The translations under genes and the position numbers were made by a program. Source: Undibacterium sp. (lineage in GTDB: Bacteria > Pseudomonadota > Gammaproteobacteria > Burkholderiales > Burkholderiaceae_D). From it: 40,628 nt of DNA. The notes under the pieces were generated by a model. It was not told the DNA's origin and did not search any database. It saw only the letters and a list, made by a program, of their open reading frames with translations. Where the stretch lies: assembly GCF_030651495.1 (NCBI RefSeq), contig NZ_JAUSFI010000064.1, positions 1 to 40,628 of the forward strand, written 5' to 3'. This document shows, piece by piece, positions 26,683-34,640 of this stretch; the first letter of the stretch is position 1; each line of letters starts with the position of its first letter.

Positions 26683-27711
26683 CTAATCGAGCTTGGATTG
26701 CGCGGCACTTTTTTGCCGGAACTGCTGCCGGTACTCGGCCGGGGAGAGTGCCGTATGCCGTTTAAACAGCCGCCGGAACGAGCTTGGGTCGACATAACCA
26801 GTCCGTTCACAGACTTGATCCAGCGTGAAGGTGGTGGTTTCCAGCAAGCGTTTTGCCAGCTCGATCTTGAGTTGCTGGACATACGCCGTTGGCGTGGTAT
26901 TGAGTGCCAGGTGAAAATGGCGAATAATCGTGCGCTCGCTGACGGCCAGATGGTCCGCCATTTTGTTGAGCTGAAAGCTAAAATGCAGGTGTTTTTGTAT
27001 CCATTGTTGGGCGCGCAATACCAGCGTGTCGCTATGGCTCTGGCTATCTTGCTGTGTCAGGCTCATGTATGGTGCCTGGGAGGAACGGTTGGCATCAATT
27101 AACAAGGTTTTCGCTACGCGTGCAGCCATGTCTTGCCCGGCATAGCGCGCGGTCAGATGCAAGGCCAGATCGAGATACGTGGTGGCGGCACCGCTGGTCA
27201 AAATACCTTGATATTCGGTCAGCACTTCATTCGTGCGCAGCGCCACTTGTGGATAGCGCGCCTTGAATGCGCGCTCCAGCCACCAGGTGGTTGTGGCATG
27301 GCCACCGTCCAGCAAACCGGCCTCGGCCAGCACAAAGCTGGCGCTGCAATTGGCCGCCAGCAGGCTCCCATGCGCATATTTATCGCGTAATAGCGGGTAC
27401 AAGGGCTGCATCGTGTGCAAGGTTTGCAGCAAACCCGCAATGCCGTCGCCAACGTAAATGCCTGGCAACAAAATCACGTCGGCGCTGGTGTCACGCTGCA
27501 TGCCGCCATCGGCATGCAGCGTTATCCCGGACGGCGTACGCACCGGCGCGCCATCGGGCGAGTGCAGGCTCCAGCTAAACAAGGGACTGCGCTGCTCTTG
27601 ATTTTTACCCTGCGCGATCCAGATCGCATTGGCCACCGCAAATACATCGAGTGGCCCGGTGACTGCCGAAACCATGCATTGCGGGTAAATCCAGGCTTCA
27701 ATATGCACCAT
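26683..27711 (-). CDS. GlxA-type transcriptional regulator (DJ-1/PfpI + AraC)
   Basis: A 342-aa regulator. The N-terminal about 190 residues are a DJ-1/PfpI-like sensing domain (VSAVTGPLDVFAVAN; the nucleophile-elbow region LLAANCSASFVLAEAGLLDG keeps a Cys). The C-terminal about 100 residues are an AraC-type double helix-turn-helix (MADHLAVSERTIIRHFHLAL and LDQVCERTGYVDPSSFRRLF). It is divergent from two thioesterase genes, with less than 100 bases between the starts, and probably controls them. The inducer is unknown. Confidence 0.9.
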   Translation of the reverse strand: MVHIEAWIYPQCMVSAVTGPLDVFAVANAIWIAQGKNQEQRSPLFSWSLHSPDGAPVRTPSGITLHADGGMQRDTSADVILLPGIYVGDGIAGLLQTLHTMQPLYPLLRDKYAHGSLLAANCSASFVLAEAGLLDGGHATTTWWLERAFKARYPQVALRTNEVLTEYQGILTSGAATTYLDLALHLTARYAGQDMAARVAKTLLIDANRSSQAPYMSLTQQDSQSHSDTLVLRAQQWIQKHLHFSFQLNKMADHLAVSERTIIRHFHLALNTTPTAYVQQLKIELAKRLLETTTFTLDQVCERTGYVDPSSFRRLFKRHTALSPAEYRQQFRQKSAAQSKLD

Positions 27712-27808
27712 TTGTCGGTTTCCGCCACAAAAGTGTCAATACTGACACTGTGCGAAGCTTTGCGCAATATCTACAATGGTGTCAGGCCATTTATCTTCCA
27801 GGAGCATC

Positions 27809-28249
27809 ATGAATACTGCGCTAGCATCCCCAACTTCCCACAGTGCGGAAGGATTCGATCAGGCGGGTAAAAATTTCCTGCCCGGCCATCTTGGCATTCA
27901 CATTATCGCGGTCAACCCAGGCGAAGTGCGCGCCGAACTGCATGTCGTACCGCATCTGCTCGCCCCCAACGGCTATTTACACGCCGGCAGCGTCGTCACT
28001 CTGGCTGACACCGCCTGCGGTTACGGCTGCATTGCCAGCCTGCCCGACGGTGCCAGTAGTTTCACCACGGTAGAGCTGAAATCAAATCACCTCGGCACCG
28101 CGCGTCAAGGCAAAATCGAGGTGCTCGCTACCGCCGTACACTTGGGGCGCACCACCCAGGTCTGGGATGCCGTAGTCAGTCATCAAGGCAAAACCATCGC
28201 CCTGTTCCGCTGCACCCAAATGATTTTATTCCCCAAAAAGGACGCATGA
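27809..28249 (+). CDS. PaaI-family (hotdog-fold) thioesterase, copy 1
   Basis: A 146-aa acyl-CoA thioesterase-like protein. The hotdog core shows HLLAPNGYLHAGSVVTLADT, where relatives have HxNxxGxxHGG, so the usual HGG is HAG here, and the strand FTTVELKSNHL. Start at the ATG with a strong CAGGAG site. The stop overlaps the next thioesterase ATG by four bases, so the two are translationally coupled. The shared operon and the divergent GlxA regulator suggest clearing of related acyl- or aryl-CoAs; specificity is not readable. Confidence 0.85.
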   Translation: MNTALASPTSHSAEGFDQAGKNFLPGHLGIHIIAVNPGEVRAELHVVPHLLAPNGYLHAGSVVTLADTACGYGCIASLPDGASSFTTVELKSNHLGTARQGKIEVLATAVHLGRTTQVWDAVVSHQGKTIALFRCTQMILFPKKDA

Positions 28250-28794
28250 TGAGAGATGCTATCAGCAATGACACCAGCGCTGTACTGAGCCAGTGGCGAG
28301 CCCGCGAAGCCGAAGTGCGCGCCACCATGGCCGAGCCAGGCATCATCGAGCTGGCGCAAATGAAAACCATGACCGGCATGGAATTCTTGCAAGGCATCCT
28401 GGACGGCAGAGTACCGGTCGCCCACATCGGTAAAACCATGGATTTTTTTCCGGTAGAAGGCGAACCCGGTCGCATCGTGTTCCAGGGTACGCCCGGACGG
28501 CAGCATTACAATCCACTGGGCAGCGTCCACGGCGGCTATTTTTGCACCCTGCTCGATTCGGCGGTTGGCTGCGCGGTGCAATCGATGTTACCCAAGGGTA
28601 TCGGTTACACCACGCTGGAAATCAAGGTCAACCTGATCCGCGCCCTGACCGACAAGACCGGCCCGGTGCGCGCTGAAGGCAAGGTGATCCAGGTCGGACG
28701 GCAAGTGGGCACCGCCGAAGGCCGCATTATCGACGCCAGCGGCAAGGTGTATGCGCATGCCACCACGACGTGTTTGATCTTTCCGCTGCCCTGA
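28246..28794 (+). CDS. PaaI-family (hotdog-fold) thioesterase, copy 2
   Basis: A 182-aa hotdog thioesterase, longer at the N-terminus than copy 1. The active-site segment is YNPLGSVHGGYFCTLLDSA, with intact HGG and a catalytic acid in LLDS; YTTLEIKVNLIRAL is the following strand. The two copies differ clearly in sequence, so this is not a recent duplication. Its stop codon lies inside a long hairpin that probably ends the transcript. Confidence 0.88.
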   Translation: MMRDAISNDTSAVLSQWRAREAEVRATMAEPGIIELAQMKTMTGMEFLQGILDGRVPVAHIGKTMDFFPVEGEPGRIVFQGTPGRQHYNPLGSVHGGYFCTLLDSAVGCAVQSMLPKGIGYTTLEIKVNLIRALTDKTGPVRAEGKVIQVGRQVGTAEGRIIDASGKVYAHATTTCLIFPLP

Positions 28795-28839
28795 GTAGAC
28801 GGGGGCGCCGAGTCCAACTCGTCGCCCCCGTCTACTCAG
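28791..28839. terminator. Large hairpin overlapping the thioesterase stop codon
   Basis: Perfect 17-bp arms (28791-28807 and 28823-28839) enclose a single mismatch and an inner 5-bp stem (CGAGT/ACTCG) with a 3-nt loop: a 49-nt near-perfect palindrome. The left arm contains the TGA stop of copy 2. There is no T-run, so factor-independent termination is uncertain; mRNA protection or an inserted repetitive element are alternatives. It also abuts the end of the AarF-like remnant on the other strand. Confidence 0.6.
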
Positions 28840-29066
28840 CCCTTGGCGAGCTCGCGCCGTATTCCAGCCGGTAAAAAATCGGCTTCCATACTCAGCAACT
28901 GCGACAGTTTCAGCGCCGTACCCTTGAGCTAATTCAGGGGGCGAAACAAGATTCGCCCACGTTCGGCTTCATGCTGATCCTGCACCGCCAGTTTGTTGTC
29001 GTCGTCATGCGTCAGTTGGCGCGCCTGATGCCCCAGATATGTGATACCGGCATGCGCCAGCAACAA
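28836..29066 (-). pseudogene. Remnant of an AarF/UbiB (ABC1) kinase-like gene
   Basis: Translating the minus strand by hand gives a frame bounded by TAA at 29067-29069. It reads LAHAGITYLGHQARQLT, then ILFRPLN, an in-frame TAG, and then LKGTALKLSQLLSMEAD and FLPAGIRRELAKG before a TGA. The second part matches the start of the ABC1 kinase domain (GTALKxxQxLSMEAD...P..IRREL). Only the N-terminal quarter survives, with an internal stop and no catalytic core, so it is a decayed fragment cut off at the hairpin. The stretch 29070-29241 beyond it shows nothing I can identify. Confidence 0.72.
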
Positions 29067-29241
29067 TTACTGTGCAGAGTTCATAGTAACCTTGGAAAGG
29101 CGTATGGATAGTTGTATGAATGCCTCCCATTTTTCTTCTCCTCTTGCGTTGCTGTCAACAAGCCGATAGCGGGTGTCTCGGCAACGCGCTGGAGGCGGCG
29201 GAATAGACATAGTCACTTTGTCGCGGTTCTGCCAATAGAGT

Positions 29242-29874
29242 TCAAGTCTGGTGCTTACTTTGTGCGGCAAAAATCAAGGCATCTTCCAGTCTGTCGTTAC
29301 CCCAAAACATGTCCGTTCCAACGAAAAAAGTCGGTGCGCCGAAGATGCCGCGCTGATGCGCCTGTTCTGTCTGCAATCGCAAACGGCGCTTATTTTCTTC
29401 AGACTGCGCGGCAAGCAGAATGTCTGATGCGGGTAAGTTCAATGAAGTAAGCACTTCGTTGACTACGTCAGCATGATCAATAGGGCGATCTTCTACAAAA
29501 TTAATCTGCATTATTCTTTGGCAGTACTCGCTCATCCACGGCTGCTCCGCACCGACTAAGGCAACCCGCATTGGCAGTAAAGATGCGCGTGGAAAATCCG
29601 TTGGGCGGGTCCAGGGTAGGCGGTATTTTTTACACTGGCGTGTCATGTCTTGCCAGACGTAAGCCCCTTTTTCTTTTTGCAAAACGAAAGGTGAATTATT
29701 CCAGCCAAAAGACTTGAAGACAGGTCCGAGTAAAAATGGTTTCCATACGACAGCGACGCCATACTCTGCCGCCAAGGCATCGATCCGCATGACGGTCAGA
29801 TAGCTGTAATTGCTGGCAAACTCAAACCAGAATTCAAGCGTAGCGGTACGGGTATCAGTGTTTTTCATTGCCAT
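29242..29874 (-). CDS. 2-hydroxychromene-2-carboxylate isomerase-like (DsbA-fold, kappa-GST type)
   Basis: A 210-aa protein of the DsbA/kappa-glutathione-transferase fold. The N-terminal LEFWFEFASNYSYLTVMRID holds the glutathione-contacting Ser typical of HCCA isomerases in place of a CxxC; WKPFLLGPVF and the C-terminal GIFGAPTFFVG and FWGNDRLEDAL are family signatures. Such enzymes isomerise a naphthalene-breakdown intermediate with glutathione, but many members have other roles. It lies eight bases after the CmcJ-like gene and is probably co-transcribed with it and the LysR gene. Confidence 0.88.
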   Translation of the reverse strand: MAMKNTDTRTATLEFWFEFASNYSYLTVMRIDALAAEYGVAVVWKPFLLGPVFKSFGWNNSPFVLQKEKGAYVWQDMTRQCKKYRLPWTRPTDFPRASLLPMRVALVGAEQPWMSEYCQRIMQINFVEDRPIDHADVVNEVLTSLNLPASDILLAAQSEENKRRLRLQTEQAHQRGIFGAPTFFVGTDMFWGNDRLEDALIFAAQSKHQT

Positions 29875-29882
29875 TCCATAAA

Positions 29883-30821
29883 TTAATCGTAGATAACCAG
29901 ACAGCGGGCTTCGATGCTGACACGCGGGGTGACGCCTGCGGGCGCATCTGGATGGTCAAACGCCGCATGCGGGGTGTAACGGGCGACGCCACTCACTTGG
30001 GAGTCATACTGTTTGAACACCAAAGCCTCATGAGGATCCATCGCCGAAAAGTAATACCAGCGATGTCTGGGCGCATAGTGCGCCAGATAAATCTCACCCG
30101 TGCGTCGAGGATAGCGCACCTCCGCACTGACCAAGTCAGCCACATTCAGGGTCCGTGCGTCGCACACTGCCAATGGCGTATCCAGGACTGGCACTTTGAT
30201 CGAACGCCACACATTGACAATGCTATAGCGCGCAATCTGAGATTGCGCGGCAAGCTCGCCGATAACCAGCGCCAGACGCTTGCGGCCGGAGGCTTCGGTG
30301 TAATCATTGTGAACGCGTCCATTCGCGCCGGCTAACGCTCCCTTTGCTGCTCGACCAAAACTCAGCGGGCGACGATCGGTTTCTCGCTGGCGCAGCAAAT
30401 GATCAAAAACATAGGCGCGTGTTGCGCCAGTGGCCGTGCAGGCGAGTTCGGCAACTTCCGGATAATAGTAACGAAGAAGCGTATTTTCATCAAAAAAATC
30501 CGTCACTTCCGATGGTGCATTCCAGAGCTGAAAACCCTCACGATCCAGGGAGCTCGCTGCCGCCATGTGGCGCGCATCGCAGATACTGATGGTGCGGTCG
30601 TCATGCTGATAGTTTTCCCACGGCCCACCATCTGGCGGTTCATAGGTGTAGTTATAGGGGCGCTCTTGCGTGGGCGTCAGATACGCCAGCTTGGACTGAA
30701 TCTGCGGCAATAAAGCGCTCACTGGGGTATACCGATGCGACTCTGCCGCCGCGGAGTACGCCAAATCGGTGGCCCGCGCATAGTGCAAAGCAGCCGGGGT
30801 CAGAGAAAGGTTATCGTTCAT
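29883..30821 (-). CDS. CmcJ/NvfI-family oxidoreductase
   Basis: A 312-aa protein of the family that includes cephamycin CmcJ and fungal NvfI, related to 2-oxoglutarate/iron oxygenases. Seen: NYTYEPPDGGPWENYQHDDR, DREGFQLWNAPS, VHNDYTEASG (probable metal-binding His/Asp), NVWRSIKVPVLDTPLAVCDA and the C-terminal RYTPHAAFDHP. The ATG at 30821 has AAGGAG upstream; a longer frame to 30986 would overlap the LysR gene and is unlikely. It lies between a LysR regulator and a glutathione isomerase, suggesting modification of an aromatic or xenobiotic compound. The substrate is unknown. Confidence 0.85.
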   Translation of the reverse strand: MNDNLSLTPAALHYARATDLAYSAAAESHRYTPVSALLPQIQSKLAYLTPTQERPYNYTYEPPDGGPWENYQHDDRTISICDARHMAAASSLDREGFQLWNAPSEVTDFFDENTLLRYYYPEVAELACTATGATRAYVFDHLLRQRETDRRPLSFGRAAKGALAGANGRVHNDYTEASGRKRLALVIGELAAQSQIARYSIVNVWRSIKVPVLDTPLAVCDARTLNVADLVSAEVRYPRRTGEIYLAHYAPRHRWYYFSAMDPHEALVFKQYDSQVSGVARYTPHAAFDHPDAPAGVTPRVSIEARCLVIYD

Positions 30822-30945
30822 GGTTTGCTCCTTAATTGCCGAGGTAGTGAGGTCCGGCGACAAACACATTGAAGCGTATTTATTCTCTATTTTCAAACGC
30901 AAATTATGGCTGTTTGACATGCGTATAACGCATGTCAATTGACGC

Positions 30946-31860
30946 TCACTGGTTTTTCCGCTGTGCTTCTGCAATAATCCAATCACTTACCGCAACAACA
31001 TCCGGGCGCGGTGCCACATCGGCCTGCATTAACCAGTAAGCGTGATTATTGACAGGACCAGGACGAGAAGTCGAAAGACGGACCAGACGCTGATCATCCA
31101 GCATAGGCTTGATCAATTCGATGCGGCCAAGCGCAATGCCTTGTCCTGCTATCGCCGACTGCACCACCTGATCATATTGATTGAAGCGCAGGATGCCTTT
31201 AGGTTTTACGCCAGACCAGCCAAGCGCCGCCAGCCAGTCTTCCCAATGTAGCCAGCGTCGCCCTGGATCATCGAATTCAAGCAACACCTGCCCAGTGATG
31301 TCCTTGGCCGTTGTAAGTTGCATCAATCCGAGTGAAGGATGCGCGACTGGTGCGACCGACTCATCAAACAACCAGACAGCGCCGCGGCCCATCGCAGACC
31401 GCGAACCATACCTGATGGCCAAATCAACCCCTTCGCTGGCAATATCGAGCAAACGGTTACTGGCAGCGACGCGCACATCAATCGCTGGATATCGCTGCTG
31501 AAAGCCGCTCAGCCGAGGCAGCACCCACAGGCCGGTAACGCCGATGCTGGCAGTGAGCGTAACGGGCGATTTTCTGTGTGCAGTATTGAGGGTGGCGAAC
31601 ACTTCTTGCAGTTGCTGCATAGCGCTATTAGCACTACGAAACAGCCGTTCGCCTTCTGCTGTAAAGGCGATACTGCGATGCCTCCGCACCAGCAACTTGA
31701 TGCCCAAGCGCGCTTCCAACGCTTGCACCTGCCGGCTGAGCGCCGACTGCGTCAAACACAAATCATTCGCCGCAACGGTGATACTCATGCGCCGCCCAAC
31801 GGCGACAAAACCACGTAGCGGCTCCATCATCGAGGCTAATCCAAGTAACGATGTTGACAT
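30946..31860 (-). CDS. LysR-family transcriptional regulator (GcvA-like)
   Basis: A 304-aa LysR regulator with an N-terminal winged helix (VAANDLCLTQSALSRQVQALE, about residues 29-50) and a periplasmic-binding-fold effector domain (VTLTASIGVTGLWVLPRLSGF onward). It is unusual that its gene lies directly upstream of its likely target on the same strand (125 bases to the CmcJ-like ATG) and not divergent. The sub-group resembles GcvA/beta-lactamase regulators. Confidence 0.92.
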   Translation of the reverse strand: MSTSLLGLASMMEPLRGFVAVGRRMSITVAANDLCLTQSALSRQVQALEARLGIKLLVRRHRSIAFTAEGERLFRSANSAMQQLQEVFATLNTAHRKSPVTLTASIGVTGLWVLPRLSGFQQRYPAIDVRVAASNRLLDIASEGVDLAIRYGSRSAMGRGAVWLFDESVAPVAHPSLGLMQLTTAKDITGQVLLEFDDPGRRWLHWEDWLAALGWSGVKPKGILRFNQYDQVVQSAIAGQGIALGRIELIKPMLDDQRLVRLSTSRPGPVNNHAYWLMQADVAPRPDVVAVSDWIIAEAQRKNQ

Positions 31861-31998
31861 GCGAGCACCTCATGCAAATTCTGTAAGGATAGCATCGCAA
31901 ATGAAAACTGGCTCAGTGCGCGGAATGGCAGCAGCAAGTCCGTGCCAGGCCAGTGATGCGTAATGATTGGTCAGGCAACATTGCACACTGGCAGGTAT

Positions 31999-32397
31999 TT
32001 AAGTGCCATCCTGAATCGGGGTACACAATTCTATCAGTGACCCTTCAATGGAGCGGACATAAGCAACCAGCTGCCCCCAAGGTTTTAGCGTCGGCTCTTT
32101 GATGTGTGCCGCCCCTGCCTTTATCGCTTTGGCATACGCCTCATGTACATCGGCAGTGACGAATGCTAACTCGACGCCGAATGGCGGCGCGGAGGGATCC
32201 GCTTTTTGGTATGGCTCGGCAAGATTCATTTCCCCCATGGCATGTGAGGCAAATGCAAGGGTTGTTTCTCCCGTGTTTAATTCGCCATATTCCCCCGATT
32301 CATGAAGGAAACGGGTTTCTAAGCCAAATGCCCGGTGGTAAAAATCCAATGCCTCAGCAACCGATGAAACATAAACGATGGCATACCCGAATTTCAT
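31999..32397 (-). CDS. VOC (glyoxalase/bleomycin-resistance fold) protein
   Basis: A 132-aa protein with two vicinal-oxygen-chelate modules: VSSVAEALDFYHRAFGLE and VTADVHEAYAKAIKAGA. Possible metal ligands are Glu in YGELNTG and in SLIELCTP. It starts two bases after the stop of the helix-hairpin-helix gene, so they form a pair. Members bind or modify small electrophiles; substrate unknown. Confidence 0.87.
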   Translation of the reverse strand: MKFGYAIVYVSSVAEALDFYHRAFGLETRFLHESGEYGELNTGETTLAFASHAMGEMNLAEPYQKADPSAPPFGVELAFVTADVHEAYAKAIKAGAAHIKEPTLKPWGQLVAYVRSIEGSLIELCTPIQDGT

Positions 32398-32399
32398 TT

Positions 32400-32693
32400 T
32401 TATTGTGCTTTCGTTGTTAAGCGTTTCCGCTCATCGGTAAATGCCCACCAAACGCGAGGCTCTTCACCTGCCATGAAGCGCGTTACCGACATGAATACGT
32501 CGATAACGCATGGATCATGCCTGGTACCGGTAATGTCACAAAGCTTGCGGTACATATCAAATGGAGATTGGCCAATAAGCTGACGTGGATTGCCAATCCC
32601 GATCAGTTGAAGGTCGGCAGCTCCCGCCTTGCCAATGTTTGGCAAATCGGTCAAATCTTTAACTCGGCTACGTATGACTTTGGCTGGGTTCAT
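32400..32693 (-). CDS. Cdd1-like helix-hairpin-helix protein
   Basis: A 97-aa protein with a helix-hairpin-helix near the N-terminus (LTDLPNIGKAGAADLQLIGI) and the family segments DMYRKLCDITG, CVIDVFMSVTRFM and EEPRVWWAFTDERK. It matches the group annotated as pathogenicity-locus Cdd1 or mitomycin-resistance McrB-like. HhH motifs usually bind DNA backbone, but no function is established. First gene of a pair with the VOC protein. Confidence 0.82.
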   Translation of the reverse strand: MNPAKVIRSRVKDLTDLPNIGKAGAADLQLIGIGNPRQLIGQSPFDMYRKLCDITGTRHDPCVIDVFMSVTRFMAGEEPRVWWAFTDERKRLTTKAQ

Positions 32694-33251
32694 GAAGCAT
32701 AAGCTAATGTCAGCAGTGATTTTAAGCTTGACTGGGGCGACTGAATCTTGACGGCACGAAATCGCTATCAGCGGCTTATCGGCTTGCTTTGCAGCAAGTA
32801 CACTGGACCTGACTATGGGTAAAAAAACCTGAAGCCCGGCAGTACAATTGCCCCTTCGCTTGAACTATATAGTGATTTTTTAATATGATCAATCAGATCA
32901 TTAAGACGGAATTTTGTCGTGTCTCTGCAAGCGCATTTTTGCCTGAACCAGTCTATTCGGGCGCGACAGCGTTTTCCCTTTCATTCGGTCTTTGATGCGG
33001 CAGTAAACGTCAAAAATATGAACGCATTTTCGAAATACTTCGCATGTACCGCTGCTATTCGGGTGAACAGTAACTATAACAACGAGCTAAAACCAGGGGT
33101 GGCCGCACATGCAAAATAATTCGGCAGGCTAAAATAACCGTATCTAAGGATAAAAAATTCTATCGTCATGCATTTTTTTAGTTAAATTCAGCGCCACTAT
33201 GAAAAGTAGTCATTGCAAAGCTTTGTTACAGACAGCGCTCTACTTTAGGGT
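32694..33251. other. Non-coding gap with a small inverted repeat
   Basis: No gene I can support. A small inverted repeat (ATGATC at 32885-32890 and GATCAT at 32896-32901) lies in an AT-rich stretch and could be an operator. A 66-codon frame at 32919-33119 starts with GTG, has no ribosome site and resembles nothing. AT-rich sequence at 33150-33230 may hold the promoter for the downstream gene. Confidence 0.5.
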
Positions 33252-34142
33252 ATGCTTGCCACCTTGGAAAATGGCAAAATTTATTCATCGAACATGAAGT
33301 TGTATCGCGAATCACCTGCAGACGAACAGACCAGATCAGGCGAAGTCCACCTGCATATCCGTTTCCGGCCAGGCAACCTGATCGGGATTTTGCTCGTCCT
33401 GCTGATTCACGGCTTGCTGCTGTACTTTATCCTGCACGTCCATCCAGAAAAAAAAGAAGGTAACGTCGAGAATGCACAACCCCCGATTGTGCTGATGCTC
33501 GATAAGACTACCGTATCAAAAATGGCCAAGGGAGAAACCAAAAAGAGCCCGCCGAAACCCATCCCTCCGGCCAGGCCAAAAAAAGCCATCACTCCACCGG
33601 TGGCGACGCCGAGCGCCATCGTCAGCACCCCAAGCCCCACACCGCCGCCGGTAGCGAATGCCTTGCAAGCGGTCGATATGTCTAGCATGCTGGCCGCAGC
33701 GCGTGAGCGCCGCCGTGTGGCCGAAGAGAGTGTCGCACAAGAGAACGAAGCCGCACGCCAGGCTAGCCGTGGTATGAGCCCGCAGGAAGTGGCAGAAGCG
33801 AACGTCAAACGCAGCATGCAGCAGGCGAATGGGCGCGAGGGCACCAACGGCGTATTTCAGATCCTCAGCAAAAGTACGCGGATGGCGAGTTTTTCCTTCC
33901 GCGGCTGGAAGCCCGGGGCGAATAATAGCTGGCGTCAAGTGATCGAAGTCGATGCTGGCCTGGGCGGCGATGTCGAACTGGCGATCGTGCGCCGCATGAT
34001 AGAACTGATCCGCACCCACTATACCGGCGACTTCAGCTGGGATTCACACCGGGTTGGCCACGTCGTCACCCTGTCAGCGCGGCCTAAGGATAGCGCCGAA
34101 CTGGAGTCATTTATGATGAAAGAATTTTTTGGTGGTGCTTAA
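33252..34142 (+). CDS. Proline-rich single-pass membrane protein, TonB-like layout
   Basis: Up to 296 aa. A short cytoplasmic N-terminus precedes one hydrophobic helix (LIGILLVLLIHGLLLYFIL, about residues 46-64), then a Pro/Lys-rich stretch (PPKPIPPARPKKAITPP and following), a charged helical part (AARERRRVAEESVAQENEAA), and a folded C-terminal domain of about 95 residues. The layout recalls TonB or TolA energy-transducing proteins, but the C-terminal domain lacks motifs I can tie to TonB and no ExbB/ExbD genes are near. An ATG at 33294 (282 aa) is an equally possible start. It ends overlapping the converging DUF2917 gene by four bases. Confidence 0.65.
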   Translation: MLATLENGKIYSSNMKLYRESPADEQTRSGEVHLHIRFRPGNLIGILLVLLIHGLLLYFILHVHPEKKEGNVENAQPPIVLMLDKTTVSKMAKGETKKSPPKPIPPARPKKAITPPVATPSAIVSTPSPTPPPVANALQAVDMSSMLAAARERRRVAEESVAQENEAARQASRGMSPQEVAEANVKRSMQQANGREGTNGVFQILSKSTRMASFSFRGWKPGANNSWRQVIEVDAGLGGDVELAIVRRMIELIRTHYTGDFSWDSHRVGHVVTLSARPKDSAELESFMMKEFFGGA

Positions 34143-34465
34143 AACAGTCGGCGTGAGCCAACAAGCTGTGTCAGCAGTACTTCGCCACGTAGTTTAATCC
34201 GCTGCCATGTGCGCATCAGCGTGCCTGGCTCAGGCACTTCAGATAAAAATTCGGCATCCTTTGTTGCCCGTATCTGCAACCAGCCACTCCGCTGTATCTG
34301 ATAGCTGGTCCCTTCGCATAATGCTATTTCTATGGAGTAATCCAGAGCATCGCACCAGCTTGCCGCTTCGCGCAGGCAGAGAGCACCAGCGCTCAAATGT
34401 ATGTGGCTGCCGGCAGTAAAATAGCCATGAAAAATCTGTTTTTCACGCAATGTAGTAATGTGCAT
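34139..34465 (-). CDS. DUF2917 family protein
   Basis: A 108-aa protein of the DUF2917 type, known mainly from Burkholderiales, usually next to a MocR-type regulator as here (divergent, 175 bases between starts). It shows HLSAGALCLREAASWCD and ATKDAEFLSEVP. No signal peptide or catalytic motif is visible. Function unknown; the conserved pairing suggests control by the neighbouring regulator. Confidence 0.75.
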   Translation of the reverse strand: MHITTLREKQIFHGYFTAGSHIHLSAGALCLREAASWCDALDYSIEIALCEGTSYQIQRSGWLQIRATKDAEFLSEVPEPGTLMRTWQRIKLRGEVLLTQLVGSRRLF

Positions 34466-34640
34466 ATTGAGCTCCTCCGTTGCTAAATGAAGCTACAGGA
34501 TAAGCGCCATGACGAAGACATAACAGACACAGAAAGCGTCTATCTGCATCGGTGCAGCAGTGCGTTTTGACATCTGTTATTGTGTGCTTTTACGTCAACT
34601 GTATCTGTTCAGCACAGCCTGACGGGTGCATCATTAACTT

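Noticed and set aside
29067..29270. Minus-strand 67-codon frame between the kinase remnant and the isomerase gene
   Set aside because: Overlaps the isomerase 3' end, no family match and no ribosome site.
32919..33119. Possible 66-codon gene in the 32694-33251 gap
   Set aside because: GTG start without ribosome site, no similarity, no operon context.
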